Assembly: GCF_003859795.1 (NCBI RefSeq)
Contig: NZ_RQYI01000002.1
Coordinates: 1-64,000 of the forward strand
Direction: 5' to 3'
DNA from: Alloprevotella sp. OH1205_COT-284
GTDB lineage: Bacteria > Bacteroidota > Bacteroidia > Bacteroidales > Bacteroidaceae
DNA length: 64,000 bases
The notes under the pieces were generated by a model that had not been told where the DNA came from, ran no database searches, and saw only the letters and a list, made by a program, of their open reading frames with translations. Each line of letters starts with the position of its first letter. Within the stretch, counting starts at the first letter, position 1. Positions 9,298 to 18,559 of the stretch are shown one piece after another. A program made the position numbers and the translations under genes.

Positions 9298-9609
9298 TTG
9301 AGGCTCATCGGCATAAAAATCGGCAAGAATGCGCATATCGGAGCTAACGTAACAATCACAATGAATTGTGTGCTGCTTACCCATTACTTGACTCCGCATA
9401 AGGATGGAAATCTGACATACGACACTGGAAAACTCACAATTGGCAACGACGTATTTATTGGAGCCAATTCCGTTATCGCTACTCCTGTAACAATAGGAGA
9501 TAATGTCGTGATAGCAGCAGGTAGCGTTGTTACGCGAAATATACCAAGTAATTGCCTTGTGGGAGGCGTGCCGGCACGCGTGCTGAGAAACTTTGTAGTT
9601 GACAAATAA
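9298..9609 (+). CDS. Hexapeptide acetyltransferase, apparently frame-disrupted
   Basis: The 103-residue frame encodes left-handed beta-helix hexapeptide repeats (IGKNAHIGANVTI, IGNDVFIGANSVIA, IGDNVVIAAGSVV) and ends with GGVPARVLRNF, typical of WcaF/serine O-acetyltransferase-like enzymes that acetylate sugars. The only in-frame start is TTG at 9298. The expected start is the ATG at 9197, which overlaps the stop of the polymerase gene, but that frame stops at 9269-9271 after 24 codons. The useful frame is open from 9232, so a single frame change between 9232 and 9268 would join the two. The middle of the helix also looks short for the family. It may be a decayed gene, a programmed frameshift or a sequence error. 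Confidence 0.65.
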   Translation: MRLIGIKIGKNAHIGANVTITMNCVLLTHYLTPHKDGNLTYDTGKLTIGNDVFIGANSVIATPVTIGDNVVIAAGSVVTRNIPSNCLVGGVPARVLRNFVVDK

Positions 9610-9618
9610 AAGAGTATA

Positions 9619-10329
9619 ATGGGTTCGATTCTTGTAGGTAAGATTATTGATACCAACACCCTTACTATAAAAGGAATTCTAGAAACGAAGGGCGTTTACA
9701 CTTTTCTTAATCCCGTATCCTATCTTGATGCTTTATATAATAAAGAAGTTTTTGCACAATTTGATGGAATATTTGCAGACGGAAATTTATTGGTCAAAGC
9801 AATAAAGTTCTTCTATGGAAAAGTCGTGGAACGTCGTAGTTTCGACATGACATCGCTTGCACCAGAACTATTTGAGTACGCTGGGGAACAGGGCAAGACT
9901 ATATATATAGTGGCCTCCCGGCAAGAGCAGGTAGAAACTGCTGTAAAGATATTCACCGAGAGATTTCCCAAAGTACAAATAATAGGTTACCGCAATGGTT
10001 TTTTTACCCATGATCGTAATATGGATGAGGAGGCTCGATACATCTGTAAAGTGAATCCCGATTATTTAATCGTGGGTATGGGCGCATTGAACCAAGAAAA
10101 ATTTCTGCTGAAGGTTAAGGATGCTGGATTTAAAGGCATAGGCTTTACTTGTGGAGGCTTTATTCATCAAACATCCCAAAACGAAATAGACTACTATCCA
10201 ATGTGGGTAGATAAGGCAAACCTGCGGTTTATCTATCGTATGTGGAAGGAGCCACACACTCGTGTGCGTTATATCAAAGCAGGAATATTATTTCCTATAA
10301 GGTTCTTTATCGAACGCATATTCGGATAA
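9619..10329 (+). CDS. WecG/TagA/CpsF family glycosyltransferase (GT26)
   Basis: This 236-residue protein matches the GT26 fold: FADGNLLVKA near residue 57, a Rossmann-like middle with IYIVASRQEQVETA, then VGMGALNQEKFL and a C-terminus with LRFIYRMWKEPHTR. GT26 enzymes transfer ManNAc-type or related sugars to lipid-linked acceptors such as undecaprenyl-PP-GlcNAc, usually as an early step of repeat-unit or wall-polymer assembly. It lies 9 nt after the acetyltransferase and 3 nt before the nucleotidyltransferase gene, in one apparent operon. The donor is not readable from the sequence. Confidence 0.87.
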   Translation: MGSILVGKIIDTNTLTIKGILETKGVYTFLNPVSYLDALYNKEVFAQFDGIFADGNLLVKAIKFFYGKVVERRSFDMTSLAPELFEYAGEQGKTIYIVASRQEQVETAVKIFTERFPKVQIIGYRNGFFTHDRNMDEEARYICKVNPDYLIVGMGALNQEKFLLKVKDAGFKGIGFTCGGFIHQTSQNEIDYYPMWVDKANLRFIYRMWKEPHTRVRYIKAGILFPIRFFIERIFG

Positions 10330-10332
10330 TCT

Positions 10333-11424
10333 ATGACTCAACAAGAGATCTTCTTTGAACTGCTACGCTTTAGTATTGGCGTAATAAAAGAGATACCAGC
10401 ATCGTTGAAAGAGGCCGATTGGCAGGATCAATTTGATATTGCCCAAAAGCAGGCGTTGCTGGGAGTATTATTCCATGGTATCAAGTTATTGCCAAAGGAT
10501 TTGGCACCTCCGACACCATTATTGATGCAATGGGTGGCAGTAGCAGAACAAATCAGGAGACAGAACATACGTACGAACACTGACTGCGTGAAGTTACAGA
10601 AACATTTTAGAGCTATTGGTTTTCAAGCTTGTATACTGAAAGGACAAGGGAATGCAATGATGTATCCCGATCCCTATATACGTACATCTGGAGATATTGA
10701 CATATATGTTAGTGGTGGAAGAAAGAGGGTGTTAGAATATGTCGAGAAGATCTGTCCTAAACAGATTGTTCGATACCATCATGTGGATTTTTCTGTAATG
10801 AAAACGCCAGTAGAAGTGCATTTCACTCCTTCGTACATGTATAATCCTTGGGCTAATTGCAAACTGCAAAGATGGTTCAATAGAAATATGGACGAACAGT
10901 GTTTCAACGAGGTAGAGTTGCCAGACGGAAACAGTAAGATAACGATTCCAACAACTGCATTTAATGTGATATATCAGTTAAGTCATCTTTATCGTCATGT
11001 ATTCTCGGAAGGAATAGGATTACGCCAACTGGTAGACTACTATTACGTATTACAAAATGCTATGCATCTCGACCATATCACTTTGCGGAATGAGATGAAA
11101 CATTTAGGTTTATACAAATTTGCTTGTGCCGTCATGTATGTGCTGCATGAAGTTCTTGCATTGCCAGAAAACAAAATGATAATTGCTCCGATGGATAAAA
11201 TAAGAGGGAAATTCCTATTGGAAGAGGTTATGATTGGTGGTAATTTTGGGCAGTACGACACACGCCTGTCCTCAAGAGAGAACGAAGATAAAGTGCGGCG
11301 TTATCTTCGAATGTCCCTTCATAGCATGCGCCATGTCAAATATTATCCCGCAGAAGCCCTGTGTGAACCTATATTCCGTGCAAGTTTTGGTGTATGGAAG
11401 AAATTACACGCTTATACCCATTAG
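10333..11424 (+). CDS. Nucleotidyltransferase family protein (PF14907-like)
   Basis: The 363-residue protein contains ILKGQGNAMMYPDP followed by SGDIDIYVSG, a pol-beta-type nucleotidyltransferase core with the two metal-binding aspartates (DIDIYV) around residues 120-124. This is the uncharacterised nucleotidyltransferase family often found at the end of Bacteroidetes polysaccharide loci. Its substrate is unknown; transfer of a nucleotide to a sugar or protein is possible. It is the last gene of the + strand locus, ends 50 bp before a strong hairpin, and starts 3 nt after the GT26 gene. Confidence 0.8.
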   Translation: MTQQEIFFELLRFSIGVIKEIPASLKEADWQDQFDIAQKQALLGVLFHGIKLLPKDLAPPTPLLMQWVAVAEQIRRQNIRTNTDCVKLQKHFRAIGFQACILKGQGNAMMYPDPYIRTSGDIDIYVSGGRKRVLEYVEKICPKQIVRYHHVDFSVMKTPVEVHFTPSYMYNPWANCKLQRWFNRNMDEQCFNEVELPDGNSKITIPTTAFNVIYQLSHLYRHVFSEGIGLRQLVDYYYVLQNAMHLDHITLRNEMKHLGLYKFACAVMYVLHEVLALPENKMIIAPMDKIRGKFLLEEVMIGGNFGQYDTRLSSRENEDKVRRYLRMSLHSMRHVKYYPAEALCEPIFRASFGVWKKLHAYTH

Positions 11425-11474
11425 GGGACTGTATCAAAACTTTACCAAACAACAAGAATTCTTTATAAAATAAA

Positions 11475-11516
11475 AAAGGCTATCCAACATCTGTATTGTT
11501 AGATAGCCTCTTTTTT
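11475..11516. terminator. Bidirectional terminator between polysaccharide locus and tRNA-Arg
   Basis: GGCTATCCAACA and TGTTAGATAGCC form a 12-bp stem with one mismatch, flanked by an A-run on the left and a T-run on the right. It can end the + strand polysaccharide transcript and the - strand tRNA transcript. Confidence 0.8.
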
Positions 11517-11517
11517 G

Positions 11518-11592
11518 TGATTCCGTTGGGGTTCGAACCCAAGACCCACGCCTTAGAAGGGCGTTGCTCTAATCCAACTGAGCTACGGAACC
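11518..11592 (-). tRNA. tRNA-Arg (anticodon UCU)
   Basis: Read on the - strand, GGTTCCG at the 5' end pairs with CGGAATC at the 3' end with one G-U pair. The anticodon arm ACGCC-CTTCTAA-GGCGT places TCT at positions 34-36, reading AGA. A standard GGGTTCGAACCCC T-arm is present, and CCA is not encoded. It has its own promoter and a downstream terminator. Confidence 0.95.
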
Positions 11593-11636
11593 AAACTATT
11601 ATTGTAGCAAAGTGCAATGAGATTGCTTTGCGAGTG

Positions 11637-11667
11637 CAAAAGTAGTTTTTTTTGCCGATATGACAAA
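11637..11667 (-). promoter_or_regulatory. Promoter of tRNA-Arg, TTTG-N19-TACTTTTG
   Basis: On the - strand, TTTG (11664-11667) and TACTTTTG (11637-11644) are 19 nt apart. The predicted start lies about 35-40 nt upstream of the mature tRNA. The -7 region and the bases after it (TACTTTTGCACTCG) are identical to those at the tRNA-Cys promoter. Confidence 0.75.
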
Positions 11668-11699
11668 ATTAGAAGATGGTTTTATCCATATTTGAGGGA

Positions 11700-12947
11700 T
11701 TAGTCGCGATAAAAAAGGTCGCGAGTGTAGACTTTGGTAAGAACATCGTCAAGTGAGGAGTCATAACGGTTGGCAATAATGGCTTGGGATTTGCGTTTGA
11801 ACACTTCCAAATCGTTGACGACAAGACTTCCGAAAAAAGTTTCTCCATCTTGCAGAGTGGGTTCGTAGATGATGACAGTGGCTCCTTTGGCCTTGATGCG
11901 TTTCATCACCCCTTGGATAGAGCTTTGCCGGAAATTATCGGAGTTGGATTTCATGGTGAGGCGATAGACACCAATAATACATTCGCGTTCAGCACTCGGA
12001 TTAAAGTCGCCTCGATTGAAATAATCATAGTATCCTGCTTGTTGCAGAACACGGTCGGCAATAAAATCTTTGCGTGTAGCATTGCTATCGACAATGGCAC
12101 GAACGAGGTTTTGCGGTACATCTTGATAGTTGGCCAAGAGTTGCTTGGTGTCTTTGGGAAGACAATAACCACCATATCCGAATGAGGGGTTGTTATAGTG
12201 CGTTCCTATGCGAGGGTCAAGGCATACTCCGTTGATGATTTGCTGTGTGTCCAAACCTTTTAGCTCGGCATAAGTGTCGAGTTCATTGAAATAACTGACA
12301 CGAAGTGCCAGATAGGTGTTGGCGAAAAGTTTGACAGCTTCGGCCTCAGTCAGTCCCATGAAGAGCGTTTCGACATCAGGTTTCAAAGCTCCTTGCTGCA
12401 AGAGAGAAGCGAAAGTGTGAGCGGCATCATCCAAACGTTGATCTCCTTCGGGACGCCCAACGATGATGCGGGAAGGGTAGAGATTGTCGTAAAGAGCCTT
12501 ACTTTCACGAAGGAATTCCGGAGAGAAAAGAATATTTTCACTTCCTGTCTTTGCCCGTATCTGTTCTGTGAATCCTACCGGAATGGTGCTTTTTATGACC
12601 ATAATGGCATCGGGATTGATTTGCATAACGAGCTTGATGACGGCTTCTACGGCTGATGTGTCGAAAAAGTTGCGCGTCGAATCATAATTAGTCGGGGCTG
12701 CAATAACAACAAAGTCAGCGTTGCGATAAGCCTCCTCTGCATTGAGTGTTGCAGTAAGATTTAGAGGCTTTTCTATAAGATATTTTTCTATGTAATCGTC
12801 TTGAATAGGAGATTTACGACTGTTGATCATTTTTATTTTTTCAGGAATAATATCAACAGCCGTTACACGATGATGTTGAGCGAGTAAAACGGCTATACTC
12901 ATACCCACATAGCCGGTTCCGGCCACAGCAATTTTATAACTTTTCAT
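11700..12947 (-). CDS. UDP-glucose 6-dehydrogenase-type nucleotide sugar dehydrogenase
   Basis: The 415-residue protein begins [17 protein letters not shown], an NAD-binding glycine-rich loop, and has [17 protein letters not shown] and the catalytic-cysteine motif [14 protein letters not shown] near residue 260. These are signatures of the family that oxidises UDP-hexoses twice to uronic acids, most likely UDP-glucose to UDP-glucuronate. I chose the ATG at 12947 over an in-frame ATG at 12992 because the family starts right at the Rossmann strand. It may supply a uronic-acid precursor to the neighbouring polysaccharide locus, although it is on the opposite strand and outside the AT-rich block. 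Confidence 0.88.
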   Translation of the reverse strand: MKSYKIAVAGTGYVGMSIAVLLAQHHRVTAVDIIPEKIKMINSRKSPIQDDYIEKYLIEKPLNLTATLNAEEAYRNADFVVIAAPTNYDSTRNFFDTSAVEAVIKLVMQINPDAIMVIKSTIPVGFTEQIRAKTGSENILFSPEFLRESKALYDNLYPSRIIVGRPEGDQRLDDAAHTFASLLQQGALKPDVETLFMGLTEAEAVKLFANTYLALRVSYFNELDTYAELKGLDTQQIINGVCLDPRIGTHYNNPSFGYGGYCLPKDTKQLLANYQDVPQNLVRAIVDSNATRKDFIADRVLQQAGYYDYFNRGDFNPSAERECIIGVYRLTMKSNSDNFRQSSIQGVMKRIKAKGATVIIYEPTLQDGETFFGSLVVNDLEVFKRKSQAIIANRYDSSLDDVLTKVYTRDLFYRD

Positions 12948-12985
12948 GAGGAATAGGAAGTAATCAATTTTAATAATAGAAGTTT

Positions 12986-13627
12986 TCAACAAAGAGAAAG
13001 TAATTCTTCGGGAGATAAGAAATAATATTCCGCTTCCAGAGCACGAAGAACGATTTCATCTCGAAATCCCCAAAAAACAAGTGCACAATTTATGCCGGCC
13101 GCACGAGAAGTTTCAAAATCAACTTCGCTATCACCGACATACAGCGTTTCTTCCGGAAGAGCCTTCAAACGACGCATGGCTTCGAGCACTCCAGCCGGAT
13201 GGGGCTTTCGCCGAATCTCGGAGCTTTCTCCTAAAGCGACGGAAATGGTGTCAGCAAAGAAGCGTTTGTGAAGTTCTTGCACGGCAGTATCGACCTTATT
13301 GCTGACGAGTCCGATTCGAACTCCTCGCCGGTGAAGCTCTTCCAAAAGTGGAGGTATCCCGGGATAGGGTACGGTATTATCAAGGCAATGTTCGAGATAG
13401 TACGTACGAAACGCAACAAATACCTTTTCTATAAGAATAGAGTCTGTATGGTTTGGTACACATTGAGTGATCAGATTACGAATGCCATTGCCTAAAAATG
13501 CCCGCACCTCGTTTTTGCTACGTTGTGGCAAACCATACATTTGCAGTGCATGATTGACGGCAACAGACAAATCTGTCAAGGTATCAAGAAGTGTTCCGTC
13601 GAGATCAAAAAGAACTGTCGTAATCAT
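12986..13627 (-). CDS. HAD-family phosphatase, phosphoglycolate phosphatase-like
   Basis: This 213-residue protein has HAD motif [10 protein letters not shown] at the N-terminus, motif II in VSNKVDTAV, a lysine in RRKPHPAG (motif III) and motif [17 protein letters not shown]. The helical cap between motifs I and II fits the Gph/PGMB subclass, which removes phosphate from small metabolites such as 2-phosphoglycolate. The true substrate cannot be told from sequence. It lies 38 nt upstream of the nucleotide sugar dehydrogenase on the same strand. Confidence 0.87.
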   Translation of the reverse strand: MITTVLFDLDGTLLDTLTDLSVAVNHALQMYGLPQRSKNEVRAFLGNGIRNLITQCVPNHTDSILIEKVFVAFRTYYLEHCLDNTVPYPGIPPLLEELHRRGVRIGLVSNKVDTAVQELHKRFFADTISVALGESSEIRRKPHPAGVLEAMRRLKALPEETLYVGDSEVDFETSRAAGINCALVFWGFRDEIVLRALEAEYYFLSPEELLSLC

Positions 13628-13664
13628 ATATTATATTCAGTCTCGTTTTTATTTCAAGATATAA

Positions 13665-13708
13665 ATCCCTTTTCACCAATATAGAAGGTTTTTCGGAGAA
13701 AAAGGGAT
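13665..13708 (-). terminator. Hairpin after the RmlD-like gene
   Basis: ATCCCTTTTC (13665-13674) pairs with the arm at 13698-13708 (AAAAGGGAT core). It lies immediately downstream of the RmlD-like gene on the - strand and is followed by AT-rich sequence, so it may end or attenuate that transcript before the HAD gene. Confidence 0.45.
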
Positions 13709-14575
13709 CTATTCCGAATATTTACGAAGATGTACAACGGCATTATGCAATCCCGTCAAAGAGGAGGGAAAAGTAATGCCAAACTTCTGCAAGCGAGAAA
13801 GATCCAAAGATAAATTACGCGTCCAAGATTCGTCCGGCAAGACCAAATCAGAGGGTTGCACATCTAACCAACCTTTATCGAATAAGGATTGCGCGGCAGC
13901 CAATTGAAGGTCGAAAGAAGAAAGGTCTGTGGTAGATCCAAAATTATAGACTCCACCGGGAAGCGCAAAAGCAGCTTCAATTCGACGTACAACTTCCCAA
14001 ACATTTGTCACACCGCGTCTTTCTGCGGTGGAAGCACGCACTACTCCACTCTCTCTTGCCGTAGAAATCAATCCTATCAAAAGACCGCTCTTCTGCGGTA
14101 GCGGAGAGCCGGGGATATCATACATCCATGTGAGTCGCAATCCGACGGCCGACGGCAATAAATCCTGCACATCGAGTTCTGCCTGCAACTTGTGATGTCC
14201 GTAAACGCTACGGGGTGCAAGCTCTTGCTCTTCCACATTAGGCACCTCGGCATCAACACCATTGTATACCTGCTCCGAACTTGCATATACCAATTTGGCT
14301 CCAATAGCGGCAGCTGCACGAGCAACATTGACAGCCCCCGCAACATTAACAACAGCACTATCCTCGGGATGCTCTTCGCAATATTTCGTATTCGCAAGGG
14401 CGGCCAAATGCACAACAGCCTTTGGCATATGTTCCATAAACACAGACATAACCTGCTCTCCATCTGTGACATCCAAGTCTTTACTACTCATGGCAATCAC
14501 TTCATGAGAAAGTCCCAAAAATCGTGTCAGTCTACATCCGACAAAGCCGGCTGCACCGGTAATCAATATTTTCAT
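13709..14575 (-). CDS. RmlD-like NAD(P)-dependent sugar-nucleotide reductase (SDR)
   Basis: The 288-residue protein starts MKILITGAAGFVGCRLTRF with the extended-SDR nucleotide loop, followed by VVHLAALANT, YASSEQVYNG and the active-site Y-x3-K in SVYGHHKLQAE. This pattern fits the RmlD substrate-binding family (dTDP-4-dehydrorhamnose reductase-like). It is close in length to RmlD (about 290-300), but rmlA, rmlB and rmlC are not in the window, so rhamnose synthesis cannot be claimed. It lies 32 nt downstream of the cyclophilin gene. Confidence 0.75.
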   Translation of the reverse strand: MKILITGAAGFVGCRLTRFLGLSHEVIAMSSKDLDVTDGEQVMSVFMEHMPKAVVHLAALANTKYCEEHPEDSAVVNVAGAVNVARAAAAIGAKLVYASSEQVYNGVDAEVPNVEEQELAPRSVYGHHKLQAELDVQDLLPSAVGLRLTWMYDIPGSPLPQKSGLLIGLISTARESGVVRASTAERRGVTNVWEVVRRIEAAFALPGGVYNFGSTTDLSSFDLQLAAAQSLFDKGWLDVQPSDLVLPDESWTRNLSLDLSRLQKFGITFPSSLTGLHNAVVHLRKYSE

Positions 14576-14607
14576 AATCGTAAATTCACTCTTAAAAGGA
14601 CATTATA

Positions 14608-15345
14608 TCAAGCGTTCAAGACAGAGATTTCAAGCATCACATCTGTCAAAGGACGATCGGCATTTCCCGTTTCGACATTTTGGATGTGTTCCACGACATC
14701 AAGCCCTTCAACAACTTCCCCAAACACGGTATATTGGCCATCTAAGAAGGGAGTTCCTCCTATCGTGGTATAAGCCTCTCGTGCAGTTTTTTCAAAAAAC
14801 TTTTTTTGTTTGGCAAATGCTTTTGCTTGGTCTCTCAATTTCTCTTGAAGCTCCAACAGCGATTCACGATTGCGATCACGACGCATTTGTAAAATCATTT
14901 CGCGATACTCTCCGTTCAGCCGTTGAAACTCCATTTGTTCGGCCTGTAATCTCATCTGTTGTTCGATCTGAGATAACTGCCCCTCATTATAGACCTTTCC
15001 CCAAACAATATAAAACTGACTTCCGCTCGAACGTCGTTCCGGGTTTAGTTCGTCACCTTGGCGGGCAGCCGCCAAAGCTCCTCGTTTATGAAACAATTCA
15101 GGATGTATTTCTGCTTCGAGCGTATAGCCCGGATCGCCCATTCCCAAAAGCGTTTCGGAAGAAGCCCCTCGACTATCCGGATCTCCACCTTGTATCATGA
15201 AGTCGCGAATCACTCGATGAAAGAGCGTTCCATTGTAGAATCCCTCCGTCACTAATTTGATAAAATTGGCACGATGAAGAGGGGTTTTATCATATAAACG
15301 GACAATGATAGTCCCTTTTGTCGTCAAAATTTTTAGTTGTGACAT
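14608..15345 (-). CDS. Cyclophilin-type peptidyl-prolyl cis-trans isomerase with coiled-coil insertion
   Basis: The 245-residue protein has cyclophilin motifs LFHRVIRDFMIQGGDP and SSGSQFYIVWG, then a charged, glutamine- and lysine-rich segment of about 65 residues (roughly residues 120-190) predicted to be helical, before the fold resumes with DGQYTVFGEVVEGLDVV. It should catalyse proline isomerisation. No clear signal peptide is seen, so it is probably cytoplasmic. The ATG at 15345 gives MSQLKILTTKG, the natural first strand; an in-frame ATG at 15363 adds six residues. The insertion is discussed in the findings. Confidence 0.87.
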   Translation of the reverse strand: MSQLKILTTKGTIIVRLYDKTPLHRANFIKLVTEGFYNGTLFHRVIRDFMIQGGDPDSRGASSETLLGMGDPGYTLEAEIHPELFHKRGALAAARQGDELNPERRSSGSQFYIVWGKVYNEGQLSQIEQQMRLQAEQMEFQRLNGEYREMILQMRRDRNRESLLELQEKLRDQAKAFAKQKKFFEKTAREAYTTIGGTPFLDGQYTVFGEVVEGLDVVEHIQNVETGNADRPLTDVMLEISVLNA

Positions 15346-15502
15346 TTCTTTGTGCAATAGCATACAACACTTTACTAACCGAAAGAGAGTTCCTCTGCCT
15401 CAAAGCCTATTTGCATAAGAGGCAAGAAACGACAAGCGTTTTTCTTCCTTCAATCAAATGCGAATATACATGTTTTTCTTTATATATTAAAAAGAAAAAC
15501 TT

Positions 15503-15510
15503 ACTTTTGC
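15503..15510 (+). promoter_or_regulatory. -7 box of the YgjP-like gene
   Basis: TACTTTTG lies 24 nt before the ATG at 15534 and supports that start rather than upstream in-frame ones. A good -33 TTTG was not identified. Confidence 0.45.
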
Positions 15511-15533
15511 TCTTCTTTTCCTTTACTTTTCCC

Positions 15534-16073
15534 ATGCTTATTTCTATCTGTCCCGAATTCCGCATTTCAACCGATCTTTTGCAGATGAAAATCGAAGCAC
15601 AAGATGGGTTGCTCCAAGCACAAATACGTGCGACTCCCGGACACACCACGCTACGCCTGCCGGCAAACTTTGATTTTTCTTCTTCCTATCGACAAACTTG
15701 GCTTCGAAAAGTTATTGCCGACATACTCCGCTGGCAATGCCGACACCTTCTCACGCCACGCATTACAGCATACGCAGAACGCGGAGATCTGCATTTCAAC
15801 AGAATCGTCTACAAAGATATTCGTTCGAAATGGGGATCGTGCTCTTCTCTGAAAAATCTCAATTTTTCGGTTTGGCTACTCCTCCTTCCCTCTCATCTGA
15901 TTGACTATGTCATTTGCCACGAACTTGCTCATCTCAATCAACTGAACCATAGTGCCGATTTCTGGAAAGAGGCCGATCGCATATTGAATAAAGCCGGAGA
16001 AGCCCAAAAATTAGACAAAGAGTTGAATAATTTTATCCGCTCATCCCTCGACAATAAAACATCACGATTTTAA
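15534..16073 (+). CDS. YgjP-like M48-type metallopeptidase (DUF45)
   Basis: The 179-residue protein carries KWGSCSSLKNLNFS followed by YVICHELAHLNQLNHS. HELAH is the HExxH zinc site, and the second histidine-containing stretch (NHSADFW) is typical of the YgjP family. These are small cytoplasmic gluzincin-like proteins, and their substrates are not defined. A longer in-frame start at 15318 would add a hydrophobic, low-complexity segment and would lie upstream of the -7 box at 15503, so I chose 15534. The gene is divergent from the cyclophilin gene and convergent with thrS. Confidence 0.85.
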   Translation: MLISICPEFRISTDLLQMKIEAQDGLLQAQIRATPGHTTLRLPANFDFSSSYRQTWLRKVIADILRWQCRHLLTPRITAYAERGDLHFNRIVYKDIRSKWGSCSSLKNLNFSVWLLLLPSHLIDYVICHELAHLNQLNHSADFWKEADRILNKAGEAQKLDKELNNFIRSSLDNKTSRF

Positions 16074-16192
16074 TTCCTCGGCGACTTCTCTCAATACACA
16101 CAGTTGTATCGGAATATTTTTACAATGGAGATAGTGTAAACTGAAAAACGGCCTTTCGTGTTGATCGTTTTCACCACTCGGAATCAACAAAC

Positions 16193-16230
16193 AACCGCAA
16201 TCATTGAGTTTTGGCTCTTTGATTGCGGTT
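16193..16230. terminator. Hairpin between convergent ygjP-like gene and thrS
   Basis: AACCGCAATCA (16193-16203) and TGATTGCGGTT (16220-16230) form a perfect 11-bp stem between the two convergent genes. U-tracts are weak on both sides, so it is a likely but not certain terminator. A 76-codon - strand frame overlapping it is not convincing. Confidence 0.5.
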
Positions 16231-16314
16231 ATTTCTTTACAAACATGAGTTATTAGGGATATACTTCCAACTATTTGTGAGCATTCCTCCAATATTCATT
16301 TATTAAAGTTGTTA

Positions 16315-18264
16315 TCAATACTCTCCCATTTGTTCGGCAACTTCACGATTGACACGCTCGGCAAATTCGGAAACAGCCATAATCTCCTGCGAATTTCCTT
16401 GCTGTCCTTGCAAGCGAACAGCAACTGTTCCGTCGGCCGCCTCTTTTTCTCCCACAATGAGAAGATAAGGAATGTGTTTCATTTCGTTATCACGAATTTT
16501 CCGACCGATCTTTTCACTGCGATCATCAACAAGGGTACGCACATTGGCAGCTTCAAGGCTTTCACGTACTTTTTGTGCATAATCATTGTACTTGTCGGAA
16601 ATGGGAAGCACTACGGCCTGATCAGGCATAAGCCAAAGAGGGAATCGGCCGGCGGTGTGTTCGATCAATACTGCAACAAAACGCTCCATTGAACCGAAAG
16701 GTGCACGGTGAATCATCACGGGACGATGCTTTTTGTTGTCCTCTCCGGTGTATTCAAGTCCGAAACGTTCGGGTAGATTATAATCGACTTGAATAGTACC
16801 TAATTGCCAACGGCGACCAAGCGCATCCTTCACCATAAAGTCAAGTTTCGGGCCATAGAAAGCGGCTTCTCCGTATTCGATACGGGCGGGAAGCCCTTTT
16901 TCTTGACAAGCTTCTATTATGGCTTGTTCCGCTCGTTCCCAATTTTCTTCGTTACCGATATATTTCTCACGTTCAGTTTGATGACGGAGAGAAATTTGTG
17001 CCTCAAAGTTGTCGAATTTAAGAGCTCGGAAAATAATCAATATGATATCCATCACATTGAGGAACTCCTGTTTCACTTGATCCGGGGTGCAGAAGATGTG
17101 TGCATCATCTTGCGTAAAGCCACGAACACGCGTAAGTCCGTGAAGCTCTCCGCTTTGTTCATATCTATAAACAGTACCGAACTCTGCAAGACGCAACGGC
17201 AGCTCCTTGTAGGAACGTGGTTTCCATGCATATATGGCGCAGTGGTGAGGACAGTTCATGGGTTTGAGGAAATACTCCTCTCCCTCCTCCGGTGTTGTGA
17301 TCGGCTGATAAGAATCTTTGCCGTATTTGGCATAATGACCGGAGGTGACATACAGATTCTTCGAACCAATATGAGGAGTCATAACCTGCTCATATCCGAA
17401 GCGTTTTTGTATTTTCTTCAAAATATCTTCGAGGCGCAGGCGCAAAGCCGTTCCCTTAGGCAACCACATGGGCAAACCTTTTCCTACGAGATCGGAAAAC
17501 ATAAAGAGTTCCATCTCTTTTCCTATCTTGCGATGATCCCTACGTTTTGCTTCTTCAAGGAGCAAGAGATATTCATCCAATAATTTTTTCTTGGGGAACG
17601 TGATTCCATAGACACGTGTCATCATCGGACGTTTCTCATCGCCACGCCAATAAGCAGCACTCACGGCCAACACTTTTACAGCCTTGATCGGTGCCGTGCT
17701 GACAAGATGAGGCCCTCGACAAAGGTCGGTAAACTTCCCTTGCGTATAAGTCGTGATGGTGCCATCTTCCAAATCGGCAATCAGCTCATTTTTATAGTTT
17801 TGCCCGAGCTCTCCGAAAAACTTAATGGCATCTCCCTTCGATATTGCGGTACGGACAAGAGTTTCCTTACCTTGTTGGAGTTCGACCATTTTCTTTTCGA
17901 TTTTCACGAAGTCTTCTTCTCTAATGGTCACTCCTTCCGGAGGCATCACATCGTAGTAGAAGCCGTTTTCTATGGCTGGGCCGATACCAAACTGTGTTCC
18001 CGGCCAGAGTTCCTGCATCGCTTCCGCCATAAGGTGGGCGGAAGTATGCCAAAACGTGTGTTTACCTTCGGCATCCTCCCATTTATATAGCGTAAATTCT
18101 GCATCTTCGGTAATGGGGCGATTGAGTTCTATCGTCTTTCCATTCACTCCGCAAGATAAGACATCCTGAGCCAAACGACTCGAAATGCTTTCTGCTATCT
18201 GCATACCCGTCACTCCGCTTTCGTATTCGCGGATGCTGCCATCGGGAAAAGTGATTTTTATCAT
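16315..18264 (-). CDS. thrS: Threonyl-tRNA synthetase
   Basis: The 649-residue protein matches full-length bacterial ThrRS. It has an N-terminal TGS domain ([17 protein letters not shown]), an editing domain with [17 protein letters not shown], a class II catalytic core with [18 protein letters not shown] (zinc-binding cysteine and histidine) and [14 protein letters not shown], and a C-terminal anticodon domain with [12 protein letters not shown]. It charges tRNA-Thr in the cytoplasm. It is preceded by its own promoter. The usual infC-rpmI-rplT genes do not follow; the downstream neighbour is convergent. Confidence 0.97.
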   Translation of the reverse strand: MIKITFPDGSIREYESGVTGMQIAESISSRLAQDVLSCGVNGKTIELNRPITEDAEFTLYKWEDAEGKHTFWHTSAHLMAEAMQELWPGTQFGIGPAIENGFYYDVMPPEGVTIREEDFVKIEKKMVELQQGKETLVRTAISKGDAIKFFGELGQNYKNELIADLEDGTITTYTQGKFTDLCRGPHLVSTAPIKAVKVLAVSAAYWRGDEKRPMMTRVYGITFPKKKLLDEYLLLLEEAKRRDHRKIGKEMELFMFSDLVGKGLPMWLPKGTALRLRLEDILKKIQKRFGYEQVMTPHIGSKNLYVTSGHYAKYGKDSYQPITTPEEGEEYFLKPMNCPHHCAIYAWKPRSYKELPLRLAEFGTVYRYEQSGELHGLTRVRGFTQDDAHIFCTPDQVKQEFLNVMDIILIIFRALKFDNFEAQISLRHQTEREKYIGNEENWERAEQAIIEACQEKGLPARIEYGEAAFYGPKLDFMVKDALGRRWQLGTIQVDYNLPERFGLEYTGEDNKKHRPVMIHRAPFGSMERFVAVLIEHTAGRFPLWLMPDQAVVLPISDKYNDYAQKVRESLEAANVRTLVDDRSEKIGRKIRDNEMKHIPYLLIVGEKEAADGTVAVRLQGQQGNSQEIMAVSEFAERVNREVAEQMGEY

Positions 18265-18327
18265 CGTGAGTATGAAGTTTTGTTGTTTGTCTTTATCAAA
18301 GATGCCATAAGCATCTAAATATTACGG

Positions 18328-18335
18328 CAAAGTTA
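18328..18335 (-). promoter_or_regulatory. -7 box of thrS (TAACTTTG)
   Basis: TAACTTTG on the - strand fits TAnnTTTG and lies 63 nt upstream of the thrS ATG. A weaker TTGG-like -33 lies just upstream. Confidence 0.5.
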
Positions 18336-18442
18336 GCAGTTTAGAGGCGAACGGCCAAAAAATGTTTTGTTTTTTCGATCATACAGCGCGTTTTCGCATA
18401 ATGTAAATTTCTGAGTTCGACAAGAAACAGGAGGGAGGATTG

Positions 18443-18474
18443 TTTGTTGTTTTACAGAAAAAGGAGTATCTTTG
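18443..18474 (+). promoter_or_regulatory. Promoter, TTTG-N20-TATCTTTG
   Basis: TTTG (18443-18446) and TATCTTTG (18467-18474) are spaced by 20 nt. The predicted transcript starts near 18481, so the downstream radical SAM gene must start after that point. In-frame codons before it are excluded. Confidence 0.7.
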
Positions 18475-18559
18475 TTCGTCTACGCCAATGCTCGCGCCTT
18501 TGCGCCGAATATGGCGTGATTGGACTTCCAACGATGTATTTCACTCACAATTTCGATCC

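Noticed and set aside
11518-11592. Integration site (att) at tRNA-Arg
   Set aside because: No duplicate of the tRNA 3' end was seen near the left edge of the island, and no integrase gene is present in the window.
16062-16292. A 76-codon - strand frame just after thrS
   Set aside because: It overlaps the terminator-like hairpin and the end of the ygjP-like gene, and shows no recognisable motif.
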